From the NCBI GenBank assembly GCA_031553775.1, contig JAVBLA010000035.1:1-46247 (forward strand): a stretch of DNA of 46,247 bases, read 5' to 3'. The notes below the pieces were generated by a model. The model saw only the letters and a list, made by a program, of their open reading frames with translations, made no database searches and had not been told where the DNA came from. Made by a program: the position numbers and the translations under genes. The DNA comes from JAISFI01 sp031553775 (lineage in GTDB: Bacteria > Bacteroidota > Bacteroidia > Bacteroidales > Azobacteroidaceae). Shown piece by piece: positions 9,003 through 17,622 of this stretch (the stretch's first letter is position 1; the number at the start of each line of letters is the position of its first letter).

Positions 9003-9125
9003 ATGACAATGAAATTAAATCTAAAGACAATAGCTATCCTTATCGCGACAGCTTTCGGAAGCAATGTTTCTGCACAGACTTCCACACAAAAACTAATGCC
9101 CGACCAGGCGAAGGAAGATCAGTAA
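9003..9125 (+). CDS. Small exported peptide or truncated gene start
   Basis: This 40-residue ORF has a complete signal peptide with an AQ cleavage site (KLNLKTIAILIATAFGSNVS then AQT) and about 16 further residues before TAA. It lies 91 bases after the putative regulator gene on the same strand. It could be a true secreted peptide paired with that regulator, or the 5' remnant of a lost exported gene like the others in this region. Two Met codons (9003 and 9009) are possible starts. Confidence 0.35.
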   Translation: MTMKLNLKTIAILIATAFGSNVSAQTSTQKLMPDQAKEDQ

Positions 9126-9203
9126 AACGATACCTAACAACACTAATCACTGAATATTTATCTCAATTTTTTCTATTTTTACTGTTATTCCGGTTACTTT
9201 ATA

Positions 9204-9211
9204 TATATTTG
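9204..9211 (+). promoter_or_regulatory. Candidate -7 element for the Rrf2 regulator
   Basis: TATATTTG matches the Bacteroidota -7 consensus TAnnTTTG. The -33 side is weak (CTG at 9182-9184, 19-base spacer). It lies about 140 bases before the Rrf2 start at 9353, which leaves a long leader with only tiny ORFs that I do not regard as genes. Confidence 0.4.
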
Positions 9212-9352
9212 CATCATTTTCACATACCATACAATGAAATTATTGAAATTATTCGGGCATACAGATGAAAATGCGAGGAAATGAAAGAAAAATCTGATGA
9301 ACGGGGTGATTTTAGTTATATGTTATTTTTTTATTTTTTATAATCCGATATC

Positions 9353-9754
9353 ATGGCAAATGTAGTTCAACTCTCTGAGGCTTCAACTTTAGCAATGCAC
9401 GCAATGATGATGATTGCGATGTCTAAAGACAAATACTTAAATGTGATAGATATGGCCTGGAGGACAAATGCTTCCCGGAATCATTTATCCAAGGTGATGC
9501 AACAACTGGCAAAGGCTCAACTGGTATACTCCTTGCGGGGCCCCAGCGGAGGATTTATTCTGGCAAAAAATCCTTCAGAAATAACTCTTCTTTCTATATA
9601 TGAAGTGATAGAAGGGCCGATCAATGCTGTCGATAATTCACATAAGTCTACTTGTCCTCTTGAAAAATGTTATCTGAAAGAATTGTCGGATAGTTTTTCC
9701 CTGCAGATGAAAGTTGCTTTGGAAGCCAAAACATTGAAAGATTTCATGGGATAA
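9353..9754 (+). CDS. Rrf2-family transcriptional regulator
   Basis: The 133-residue protein has the Rrf2 winged-helix layout: a helix-turn-helix at about 27-57 and the wing motif RGPSGGF (62-68). These regulators often bind Fe-S clusters to sense NO, redox state or iron-sulfur status (NsrR, IscR, RsrR). Cluster-binding members usually have three cysteines after the wing. Here only Cys101 and Cys106 are present (STCPLEKCYL), so cluster binding is uncertain, though a non-cysteine third ligand is possible. The gene stands alone before rplU with its own candidate promoter. Its targets cannot be told from the context. Confidence 0.85.
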   Translation: MANVVQLSEASTLAMHAMMMIAMSKDKYLNVIDMAWRTNASRNHLSKVMQQLAKAQLVYSLRGPSGGFILAKNPSEITLLSIYEVIEGPINAVDNSHKSTCPLEKCYLKELSDSFSLQMKVALEAKTLKDFMG

Positions 9755-9779
9755 TGCGATAATTTATTGCTTCGATTCC

Positions 9780-9810
9780 TTGCGTATTTAAAATATAAAG
9801 CTTAATTTTG
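9780..9810 (+). promoter_or_regulatory. Promoter for rplU-rpmA
   Basis: TTG (9780-9782), a 20-base spacer and TAATTTTG (9803-9810) match the sigma-ABfr promoter. The resulting leader of roughly 85 bases contains short GC-rich self-complementary stretches (near 9861-9880) that could serve ribosomal-protein autoregulation. Confidence 0.6.
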
Positions 9811-9898
9811 CGACCTGAAATTCTGCAGAGGGTCTGATGAAGTGTTTTCTCCGATTGAAAACCACCCCCGGGAGGTAACCTGTAATTTATATTAACAG

Positions 9899-10210
9899 AT
9901 GTACGTAATTGTAGACATTCAAGGACAACAATTCAAGGTGGAAACCGGTCGTAAATTGTTCGTTCACCGCCTCAACGCAGCACACGGAGATACTGTCGAA
10001 TTCGACCAGGTTTTGCTGGTTGACAAAGAAGGTACTGTAACCGTAGGTGCTCCTACTGTTGAAGGCGCGAAAGTGGTAGCCGAAGTAATCAATCATGTAA
10101 AAGGAGACAAAGTGCTCGTTTTCCATAAGAAAAGAAGAAAAGGTCACAGAAAACTGAATGGCCACCGCCAACAGTTCACTGAAATCAGTGTGAAAGAAAT
10201 TGTTGCTTAA
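9899..10210 (+). CDS. rplU: 50S ribosomal protein L21
   Basis: This is a 103-residue L21 of normal length. It starts MYVIVDIQGQQFKVE, has the family glycine/valine-rich beta core, and ends with the RNA-binding stretch KRRKGHRKLNGHRQQFT. It binds 23S rRNA in the large subunit. rpmA follows after 19 bases and the two form the standard rplU-rpmA operon. The start codon is ATG with no purine-rich Shine-Dalgarno, as is normal for ribosomal genes in this phylum. Confidence 0.97.
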   Translation: MYVIVDIQGQQFKVETGRKLFVHRLNAAHGDTVEFDQVLLVDKEGTVTVGAPTVEGAKVVAEVINHVKGDKVLVFHKKRRKGHRKLNGHRQQFTEISVKEIVA

Positions 10211-10229
10211 TTTGTAAATTCTCAAGAAA

Positions 10230-10493
10230 ATGGCACATAAGAAAGGTGTAGGTAGTTCAAAGAACGGACGCGAATCGGAAAGTAAACGATTAGGCGTTAA
10301 AATCTTCGGAGGAGAAATTGCTCAGGCGGGCAACATCCTGATCCGTCAAAGAGGAACGGTTCATCATCCCGGAGAAAATGTAGGTATGGGAAAAGACCAT
10401 ACTTTGTTTGCTTTGGTCGACGGAACAGTTGCATTCAGAAAGAAAAAGAACAACCGCTCCTATGTATCTATTATTCCGGTAGCGGAAGCTTGA
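10230..10493 (+). CDS. rpmA: 50S ribosomal protein L27
   Basis: The 87-residue protein begins MAHKKGVGSSKNGRES and contains GVKIFGGE and the IRQRGT motif expected of L27, whose N-terminal tail reaches the peptidyl-transferase centre. It has no cleavable N-terminal extension of the kind seen in Firmicutes. It is the second gene of the rplU-rpmA operon and is followed by a strong terminator. Confidence 0.97.
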   Translation: MAHKKGVGSSKNGRESESKRLGVKIFGGEIAQAGNILIRQRGTVHHPGENVGMGKDHTLFALVDGTVAFRKKKNNRSYVSIIPVAEA

Positions 10494-10518
10494 TACGGAG
10501 GGTTGAAAAAGATTCATA

Positions 10519-10546
10519 AAAGGCGTTCTTCGGAGCGCCTTTTTTT
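10519..10546 (+). terminator. Rho-independent terminator after rpmA
   Basis: AGGCGTTC (10521-10528) pairs with GAGCGCCT (10533-10540) around a TTCG tetraloop, one of the most stable RNA loops. A run of Ts follows directly. It ends the rplU-rpmA transcript. Confidence 0.9.
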
Positions 10547-10547
10547 G

Positions 10548-10577
10548 TTGCATATCCTGAAAAAATCATTACCTTTA
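10548..10577 (+). promoter_or_regulatory. Promoter for serS
   Basis: TTG (10548-10550), a 19-base spacer and TACCTTTA (10570-10577) fit the Bacteroidota promoter. It begins only two bases after the rpmA terminator. Confidence 0.6.
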
Positions 10578-10665
10578 CGCCCGTGTTAAACGGATGCTGC
10601 GCAGTAAGTCTTGCCTTTGCATCAGTGCAAAAAACAGAAATTAACTAGCTTTCAACCATATCATC

Positions 10666-11937
10666 ATGCTGACAATTAAAGTTATTACGGAAAATCCGGA
10701 GGCTGTAATCCTCCAATTGAAAAAGAAATACTTCGATGCGGAAGAATTGATCGGAAAAGTAATCGAGACAGATAAAATACGGAAAAATTCACAAACTGTC
10801 CTGGATGCCAACCTGTCGGAGATCAATAACCTTTCCCGCTCGATCGGTCAGTGGATGAAAGAAGGAAAGACAGAAGATGCCGAGGCCGCCCGTTCCAAAG
10901 TGGCAGCAATGAAAGACGGCAATAAAGAGTTGGAAAATACGATGAGAGAAGCTGAGCAAATGTTGACCGATTTGCTTTGCCAGATACCCAATCTGCCTTC
11001 AGAACAGGTGCCCGATGGAAAAACGCCGGAAGATAATCTGGTGGAAAAAACCGGTGGAGCCATGCCGGAACTGCATGCGGAAGCCCTTCCTCACTGGGAC
11101 CTGGCCAAAAAATACGACCTGATAGATTTTGAACTGGGAGTAAAGATCTCGGGAGCCGGTTTCCCCGTTTACAAAGGAAAAGGAGCCCGTTTGCAACGCG
11201 CCCTGATCAACTTCTTTTTAGATAATGCCCGCGACGCCGGTTACCTGGAAGTGCAACCGCCCTATGTGGTGAACGAAGCTTCCGGTTATGGAACGGGACA
11301 ATTACCGGATAAAGAGGGCCAAATGTACCACTGTGGATTGGATAACCTTTACCTGATCCCTACTGCAGAGGTTCCGGTAACCAATATTTACCGGGATGTA
11401 ATTCTGGAAGAAAAAGACCTTCCTGTAAAAAATACGGCATACTCCGCCTGTTTCCGCCGGGAAGCAGGATCATACGGAAAAGATGTCCGCGGATTAAACC
11501 GCCTGCACCAGTTCGATAAGGTGGAAATCGTACGGATAGACACTCCCGAACATTCTTACCAATCCTTGCAGGAAATGGTAAATTACGTGCAAAGCTTAGT
11601 TGAAAAACTGGAACTGCCCTGGCGCATTCTCCGGCTTTGTGGCGGCGATATGAGTTTTACTTCTGCGCTGACCTTCGATTTCGAAGTGTTCTCGGCCGCA
11701 CAGAAGCGCTGGCTCGAAGTCAGCTCCGTGTCTAACTTCGAAAGTTACCAGGCAAACCGGCTCAAATGCCGTTACCGGAGCGGTGACAAGAAAATACAGC
11801 TTTGCCATACCCTGAACGGTAGTGCCTTGGCCCTTCCGCGTATCGTGGCAGCATTGCTGGAAAATCATCAAACCCCCGAAGGTATCAGGATCCCTAAAGC
11901 TCTCGTGCCGTATTGCGGTTTTGAAATTATTGATTGA
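10666..11937 (+). CDS. serS: Seryl-tRNA synthetase
   Basis: The 423-residue enzyme attaches serine to tRNA-Ser. Residues 1-110 form the long antiparallel coiled-coil arm that grips the tRNA. The class II catalytic core follows, with motif 2 (FRREAGSYGKDVRGLNRLHQ) and motif 3 (NGSALALPRIVAALLEN). Length and motif order match bacterial SerRS. It has its own promoter after the rpmA terminator, and the helicase gene starts 40 bases downstream. Confidence 0.97.
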   Translation: MLTIKVITENPEAVILQLKKKYFDAEELIGKVIETDKIRKNSQTVLDANLSEINNLSRSIGQWMKEGKTEDAEAARSKVAAMKDGNKELENTMREAEQMLTDLLCQIPNLPSEQVPDGKTPEDNLVEKTGGAMPELHAEALPHWDLAKKYDLIDFELGVKISGAGFPVYKGKGARLQRALINFFLDNARDAGYLEVQPPYVVNEASGYGTGQLPDKEGQMYHCGLDNLYLIPTAEVPVTNIYRDVILEEKDLPVKNTAYSACFRREAGSYGKDVRGLNRLHQFDKVEIVRIDTPEHSYQSLQEMVNYVQSLVEKLELPWRILRLCGGDMSFTSALTFDFEVFSAAQKRWLEVSSVSNFESYQANRLKCRYRSGDKKIQLCHTLNGSALALPRIVAALLENHQTPEGIRIPKALVPYCGFEIID

Positions 11938-11977
11938 ATCTTTTCTTTTTCCTGATAAATAAGGAAAATATTTGTCC

Positions 11978-14014
11978 ATGCAGAACCTGGTAGATACAAA
12001 TAATCCCGAAATGTTGCAGGTCTTACAGCTTGTAACCCATACCCGCCAGTCAGTCTTCCTTACCGGGCGGGCCGGTACGGGGAAATCTACTTTCCTGAAA
12101 TATTTGTGTGGACAAACTAAGAAGAAACATGTAGTGTTGGCTCCTACCGGAATTGCGGCTATTAATGCCGAGGGGGTAACTTTGCATTCATTTTTTAAAC
12201 TACCCTTCCGTCCGATGCTTCCGGATGATCCGGATTTGAGTTTGAAAGACGGACGTATTTTTGATTTCTTTAAGTACAGGAGCGATCACCGGAAGATTAT
12301 CCGGGAAGTGGAGTTGGTAATCATCGACGAAATTTCCATGGTCAGAGCGGATACGATCGATTGCATAGATAAAATATTGCGGGTCTATTCCGGAAACCAA
12401 CGCCTGCCTTTCGGTGGAAAACAAATGTTGTTTGTCGGCGATATCTTTCAGCTGGAGCCGGTGGTGACTTCCGACCAGAAAGAAATTATCGATCTGTTTT
12501 ATCCTTCTCCATTCTTTTTTTCAGCACGGGTTTTCAATGAAATGCCGCTGGTATCTGTCGAGTTGACTAAAGTTTACAGGCAAACTGATCAGAAATTTAT
12601 TTCCATTTTAGATAAAATACGAAACAATACGGCTGTGGCCGCCGATTTACAGGCATTGAACAGCCGGTATAATCCAACATTCAATCCGGGGCCGGACGAT
12701 ATGTATATCACCCTTGCTACCAAAAGAGACCATGTGGATTATATCAACGAAAAAAAACTGGGAGAGATCAAAGAGCCAGAATACCACAGTATGGGAATGA
12801 TTGAAGGAGATTTTCCGGAGTCAGGACTTCCTACATCGATGGATCTGGTGTTAAAAACAGGTGCCCAGGTCATTTTTATTAAAAACCATCCGGAACGGAA
12901 ATGGGTAAACGGTACCATTGGTGTAGTTTCGGAAATAACAGATACGGAAGAAGTATCTGTGCTGATGGACAACGGTATGGAAGTGCTCGTGGAAAAAAAT
13001 ATCTGGCACAACCGGCGGTATAAATACAATGCAGAGACCAAGTCGATAGAAGAAGAGATATTGGGCTCTTTTACCCAGCTCCCGATCCGTTTGGCCTGGG
13101 CCGTAACGGTACACAAAAGCCAGGGACTTACCTTTTCCAATGTGGTAGTCGATTTCAGTGGTGGCGTTTTTGCCGGGGGACAGGCTTATGTTGCCCTCAG
13201 TCGCTGTACATCGCTGGAAGGCATGGTGCTGAAAAAACAGATCAACCGCAGTGATATTTTTATCCGTCCGGAGATTGTAGCTTTCAGCAAGCGTTTTAAT
13301 GACAAGCAGTTGATAGAACGGTCATTGAAAGAGTCGGAAGCCGATGTGCTTTATGCCGAAGCGATCCGCCAGTTCGATGCCGGAGATTTTATCCCTTTTA
13401 CCGAAACTTTTTTCAAGGCTATCCATGCCCGGTATGATATAGAAAAACCTTTGCATAAAAGGTATATCAGCAGGAAACTGAGTATTATCAACAGCCTGCG
13501 CACCGAGGTAAACGATTTGAAAAAAGAGCTTGCCGCAGAGAAAGAAAATTTCCGGAATCAGATGCATGCTCAATCAGAAGCTATCAAAGAATATGCCCGG
13601 GAATATTACCTGATGGGAAATGAATGTATTACCACTGCCAGGGATGCCCGTGCGGCTATAGCGAATTTCAATAAGGCTCTCCGTTTAGACCCGGGTTTTC
13701 TCGAAGCCTGGATCAGGAAAGGAATCACCTTATTCGACACCAAAGAACATTTTGAAGCAGGAATTTGTTTTAATGAGGCCGTAAAACTTAGTCCGAGGTC
13801 GTTCAAAGCTCTTTATAACAGAGGAAAGAACCACCTGGCGATGAAAGATTATGAAGCGGCTGTGAACGATTTTGATAAAGCCATAGGTATTAAACCCAAA
13901 CATATCAGAACACTGAATTATCTGGGAGATGCATACAGCCACCTGGGAAATACGCCCATGGCCGAAAAATATTGGAATCTGGCGCATGATGAGGAAGACG
14001 AATCAACGTTTTAA
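11978..14014 (+). CDS. Pif1-like DNA helicase fused to TPR repeats
   Basis: The 678-residue protein starts with a superfamily 1 helicase core. Walker A is GRAGTGKST (30-38), followed by PTGIAAINAEGVTLHSFF, Walker B VIIDEISMV, the VGDIFQLEPV motif and VYRQ. Late in the core come HKSQGLTF and YVALSRCTSLEG, as in Pif1/RecD2-type helicases. A coiled-coil linker (about 500-545) leads to three tetratricopeptide repeats at about 546-668 that likely bind a protein partner. Pif1 enzymes unwind 5'-to-3' and resolve G-quadruplexes or stalled forks. I chose the ATG at 11978. An in-frame TTG two codons upstream is unlikely to be used. Helicase/TPR fusion is my reading of the motifs, and the partner is unknown. 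Confidence 0.88.
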   Translation: MQNLVDTNNPEMLQVLQLVTHTRQSVFLTGRAGTGKSTFLKYLCGQTKKKHVVLAPTGIAAINAEGVTLHSFFKLPFRPMLPDDPDLSLKDGRIFDFFKYRSDHRKIIREVELVIIDEISMVRADTIDCIDKILRVYSGNQRLPFGGKQMLFVGDIFQLEPVVTSDQKEIIDLFYPSPFFFSARVFNEMPLVSVELTKVYRQTDQKFISILDKIRNNTAVAADLQALNSRYNPTFNPGPDDMYITLATKRDHVDYINEKKLGEIKEPEYHSMGMIEGDFPESGLPTSMDLVLKTGAQVIFIKNHPERKWVNGTIGVVSEITDTEEVSVLMDNGMEVLVEKNIWHNRRYKYNAETKSIEEEILGSFTQLPIRLAWAVTVHKSQGLTFSNVVVDFSGGVFAGGQAYVALSRCTSLEGMVLKKQINRSDIFIRPEIVAFSKRFNDKQLIERSLKESEADVLYAEAIRQFDAGDFIPFTETFFKAIHARYDIEKPLHKRYISRKLSIINSLRTEVNDLKKELAAEKENFRNQMHAQSEAIKEYAREYYLMGNECITTARDARAAIANFNKALRLDPGFLEAWIRKGITLFDTKEHFEAGICFNEAVKLSPRSFKALYNRGKNHLAMKDYEAAVNDFDKAIGIKPKHIRTLNYLGDAYSHLGNTPMAEKYWNLAHDEEDESTF

Positions 14015-14046
14015 GTAGCGGGAACAAAAGCCAAACTTGTTTGGAA

Positions 14047-14076
14047 TTTGCAGAGTCACGAAAAACGATAAATTTA
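14047..14076 (+). promoter_or_regulatory. Promoter for the AsmA-family gene
   Basis: TTTG (14047-14050), an 18-base spacer and TAAATTTA (14069-14076) fit the consensus apart from the last base. It lies 28 bases before the start codon at 14105. Confidence 0.5.
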
Positions 14077-14104
14077 TTGTACCAATTTTTAATATATAAT
14101 CGAT

Positions 14105-16801
14105 ATGAAAAAAGGATTAGTTATTACAGGAATTACCATTTTGGTCATATTTGTTTTGCTGCTAACCTTGCCGTTCCTTTTTCAGGGAAAAATCAAGGAT
14201 ATCGTTAAAAGCGAAGCAAATAAGATGTTGAACGCCAAACTTGAATTCTCAGATCTTAGCCTGAGTCTGATCCGGAACTTTCCGGATGCCACCGTATCCA
14301 TCGAAGACCTGGTGTTGAGCGGTGTGAATGAATTTGAAAATGATACGTTGATACAGTCCGGATTGCTTTCGGCTACCATCAATATCAAAAGCCTGTTCGG
14401 AAACTCCGGATATGAAATCAAAAGGATCATCATCGAAAATACTTCTTTACATGCGAAAGTATTGGAAAACGGGATGGCGAACTGGAACATTATGAAAGAA
14501 ACAGGTGCGGAAGAAGCTTCGGAAGATACTACCCAAACTTCGTTCAGCATGCAATTGAAAGGTATCGAGTTGAAAGGAGTGGATATTGTTTACGAAGATC
14601 TGCAGTCGAAGATGAAAGCCGAAGTGTTGAACTTTTCAGGAAAACTGAAAGGAGACATGACTGCCGATGTAACGAATATTGAAACTGTATCCAGTATCGA
14701 AGCACTGACGTTTATCATGGATAATGTTCCTTTCCTGAGTAAAGTTAAACTTGCTACGGACCTGACTTTACAGGCTGACCTGAAAAACCAGAAATATACA
14801 ATCCAAAAATCATCGGTCGATCTCAATGCCATTCATGCCATCATCGACGGATGGGTTTCCATTCCCGATACATCTACTATTGATATGGATTTGAAGATAG
14901 ATGCCCCGGAAATTCAATTCAAAGAACTACTCTCTTTGATCCCGGCTATTTATGCCAAAGATTTCGAGGGCTTGAAAGCGGAAGGCGCGGTTAAATTAAT
15001 GGCCTCGGCTGCCGGTAAAATGCAGGGAGAATCTTATCCTGCATTCGATGTGCAATTGGATGTAACGAACGGTATGTTTCAATATCCGGCGCTTCCGAAA
15101 TCACTGAACGATATACAGGTGAATATGCATGTGAATAGCCCCGGTGGAAACCTGGATAATACGTTGGTAAATATCAGTAAAGTGCATTTCAATCTGGGAG
15201 GGAATCCTTTTGATCTTAAATTGAAAGTGTCTCATCCTGTTTCGGATCCAAACCTGGACCTGACCGCCAGCGGGAAGCTGAATTTAGCTATGATCAAGGA
15301 TATTTATCCGATGGAAGAGGGGATGCAGTTAAATGGAGAATTAGATGCCGATATGACCTTTGCCGGAACAATGTCGGCCATTGAAAAAGGACAGTATCAA
15401 CAGGTAAATGCTTCCGGAACATTAGGTTTGAAAGATATGGTGTTCAAATCGCAGGATATGCCTGATGTACAGGTTAACTCGGCTGCTTTCTCATTCAACC
15501 CCCGGTATGCTGAATTGAGTAAATCAGATATAAAAATCGGTAAGAATGATATTTCCGCTACCGGTAAATTAGAAAATTATCTTCCGTATTTCATGAAAGA
15601 CGAGACGCTGAAAGGTTCGTTGAGTATTTCATCCAATTATTTAAATCTGAACGATTTTATGACGGATGATGCTGCTTCGGCAGGAACAGAGGAATCTACA
15701 GCTCCCATCCTGGCTTTTGAAATTCCCAAAAACCTGGATCTCAGTCTGCAGGCGAATATGAAGGAAGTGATCTTCGATAAAATCGATATGAAAAATGTAA
15801 CCGGAAATATTACGGTTAGCGGAGGAAAAGCCGAGATGAAAAACCTTTCGATGAATGCTTTGGGTGGATCGATGAAGGTAAATGGCTATTACAGCACCGC
15901 TCAGAATCCGAAACAACCGGAAGTGGACTTCGGACTCAATCTCAGTAATGTGAGTTTCTCTGAAACATTCAAAGCTTTTGATTTCGTTCAGAATATGGCT
16001 CCTATCTTTGAAAATATGCTCGGTAATTACTCTGTCAATTTCAATATGAAAACTTCCCTGACGGAAAATATGATGCCGGTACTTTCCAGTTTGGTAGGAG
16101 GAGGAACCTTGCTTTCGAACGATGTTACGATCAGCAATGTGCCAGCCCTGAATGCTTTGGCAACGGCTTTGCAGAATGATAACCTGAAGACAATCAGCCC
16201 AAAGGATCTTAAAATTCCATTTGCTGTTCAGGATGGCCGGGTAAATACATCTCCATTCGATATCAACCTGGGCGCAACCAAAATGAATCTTGCGGGAAGT
16301 ACGGGTCTGGATCAGACCATCGATTATGTGGCTAAGGTATCGCTTCCGAGTTCTCTGACCAAAGGTGCGTTGAATAATGTAAATGTGAAGATCGGAGGTA
16401 CTTTCACTTCTCCTAAAGTTTCGCTGGACACGAAAAATCTGTTGGAACAGGGTGCTGCAGCTGCACTGAGCGGGCTTGGCATCAAAGGCCTGACGGATTC
16501 TACAGGAACAGTCGACTTGAAAGGTGCAGCTAACGCTGAAATAGAAAAACAGGCGGAAGCTTTACGTAAACAAGCTAAAGATGCCGGTGATAAACTGGTT
16601 GCCGAAGCGGAAAAACAAGGTCAGAATCTGATTAATGAAGCGAACAAAACCAAAAATCCGCTGGCAAAGGTAGGTGCTGTTGCTGCTGCTCAGACAGCAG
16701 CCAATCAACTGAAAACCGAAGCTCAGAAACAAGCAGATAATTTAATGAAAGAGGCTGAAAAACAGATAGAAAACCTGTCTTCCTCTTCCAAGCTGAAATA
16801 A
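14105..16801 (+). CDS. AsmA-family envelope protein
   Basis: The 898-residue protein has one N-terminal membrane helix (about residues 7-28), then the AsmA N-terminal domain and long stretches of amphipathic beta strands typical of the repeating beta-groove family (AsmA/TamB/YhdP). The C-terminal AsmA domain includes 'MNLAGSTGLDQTIDYVAKV' near residue 725. Members of this superfamily are thought to carry phospholipids between inner and outer membranes. After about residue 790 the protein ends in an Ala/Lys/Glu-rich coiled coil of about 100 residues with repeated 'EAEKQ' units. That tail is not part of the core domain and may anchor or oligomerise the protein. It has its own promoter. Confidence 0.88.
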   Translation: MKKGLVITGITILVIFVLLLTLPFLFQGKIKDIVKSEANKMLNAKLEFSDLSLSLIRNFPDATVSIEDLVLSGVNEFENDTLIQSGLLSATINIKSLFGNSGYEIKRIIIENTSLHAKVLENGMANWNIMKETGAEEASEDTTQTSFSMQLKGIELKGVDIVYEDLQSKMKAEVLNFSGKLKGDMTADVTNIETVSSIEALTFIMDNVPFLSKVKLATDLTLQADLKNQKYTIQKSSVDLNAIHAIIDGWVSIPDTSTIDMDLKIDAPEIQFKELLSLIPAIYAKDFEGLKAEGAVKLMASAAGKMQGESYPAFDVQLDVTNGMFQYPALPKSLNDIQVNMHVNSPGGNLDNTLVNISKVHFNLGGNPFDLKLKVSHPVSDPNLDLTASGKLNLAMIKDIYPMEEGMQLNGELDADMTFAGTMSAIEKGQYQQVNASGTLGLKDMVFKSQDMPDVQVNSAAFSFNPRYAELSKSDIKIGKNDISATGKLENYLPYFMKDETLKGSLSISSNYLNLNDFMTDDAASAGTEESTAPILAFEIPKNLDLSLQANMKEVIFDKIDMKNVTGNITVSGGKAEMKNLSMNALGGSMKVNGYYSTAQNPKQPEVDFGLNLSNVSFSETFKAFDFVQNMAPIFENMLGNYSVNFNMKTSLTENMMPVLSSLVGGGTLLSNDVTISNVPALNALATALQNDNLKTISPKDLKIPFAVQDGRVNTSPFDINLGATKMNLAGSTGLDQTIDYVAKVSLPSSLTKGALNNVNVKIGGTFTSPKVSLDTKNLLEQGAAAALSGLGIKGLTDSTGTVDLKGAANAEIEKQAEALRKQAKDAGDKLVAEAEKQGQNLINEANKTKNPLAKVGAVAAAQTAANQLKTEAQKQADNLMKEAEKQIENLSSSSKLK

Positions 16802-16813
16802 TAACCCAACTAA

Positions 16814-16893
16814 GGAGTTGCACAAAGTGATCATAGCAGCAAACCCGGATTTAAAACTTCGTGTTCCTCTGCGTTTTCACTCCGTGCAACTCC
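16814..16893. repeat. Palindromic repeat between the AsmA and DedA genes
   Basis: GGAGTTGCAC (16814-16823) and GTGCAACTCC (16884-16893) are perfect inverted copies. The match extends on the inner side (AAAGTGA against TCACTCC). The right arm is followed by GTGT and a run of ten A. The phrases 'cgtgttcctctgcg' and 'ttcactccgtg' belong to a repeated text common in intergenic DNA of gut Bacteroidota. It probably folds into a long hairpin in the transcript upstream of dedA. Confidence 0.6.
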
Positions 16894-16916
16894 GTGTAAA
16901 AAAAAAATAAAACCCA

Positions 16917-17561
16917 ATGGAGTTCTTCCAATTTATCATCGATTTTGTCTTCCACATAGACAAACACCTTGCCGAACTTGTTGTCCAATACGGCACCTAT
17001 ATTTATGCCATCTTATTCCTTATCATTTTTTGTGAAACAGGATTGGTTGTTACTCCTTTCCTTCCCGGCGATTCCCTGTTGTTTGTGGCAGGCGCATTGG
17101 CTTCGATCGGAACCAATAATATCAATGTCCATTTGTTAGTTGTTCTGTTAATGATTGCTGCTATAGCCGGCGATGCTGTGAACTACGTGATCGGTCGTTT
17201 CTTCGGAAAAAAACTATTCAATAATCCCAATTCCAAAATATTCAAACAGTCTTATTTAGATAAAACCCATGCTTTCTATGAAAAACATGGAGGAAAAACC
17301 ATTTTCCTGGCTCGTTTTGTCCCCATAATCCGCACATTCGCTCCTTTTGTGGCAGGTATGGGTAAGATGAATTATTCTCACTTCGGACTTTACAATATAG
17401 TAGGAGGGATTGTCTGGACTTCTTTGTTTATCTATGCCGGATACTTTTTTGGCAGTCTCGATATTGTGCAAAGAAACCTGAAATATTTGATAGTTATTAT
17501 TATTCTTGTTTCTTTGATTCCGATTTTGGTGGAATACCTTCGGAATAGAAAAGCATCATAA
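16917..17561 (+). CDS. DedA-family membrane protein
   Basis: The 214-residue protein has the DedA pattern. An early acidic helix has 'FCETGLVVTPFLPGDSLLF' (residues 39-57), the re-entrant motif region has RFVPIIRTFAPFVAGMGKM, and later helices end in a basic tail. Family members are undecaprenyl-phosphate or phospholipid flippases of the inner membrane that need the proton gradient. The key Glu and the two conserved Arg (in RFVPIIR) are present. The gene is preceded by a palindromic repeat and a poly-A run, so it may use read-through from the AsmA gene. Confidence 0.9.
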   Translation: MEFFQFIIDFVFHIDKHLAELVVQYGTYIYAILFLIIFCETGLVVTPFLPGDSLLFVAGALASIGTNNINVHLLVVLLMIAAIAGDAVNYVIGRFFGKKLFNNPNSKIFKQSYLDKTHAFYEKHGGKTIFLARFVPIIRTFAPFVAGMGKMNYSHFGLYNIVGGIVWTSLFIYAGYFFGSLDIVQRNLKYLIVIIILVSLIPILVEYLRNRKAS

Positions 17562-17622
17562 AAAAGATGATATGATTATCAAAAATATTGCTTGCAAATT
17601 ATTAAACAGTTTCTCAATATTA

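Noticed and set aside
9811..9898. A named L21 leader RNA before rplU
   Set aside because: Short self-complementary pieces exist, but I cannot match them to a defined RNA family by eye.
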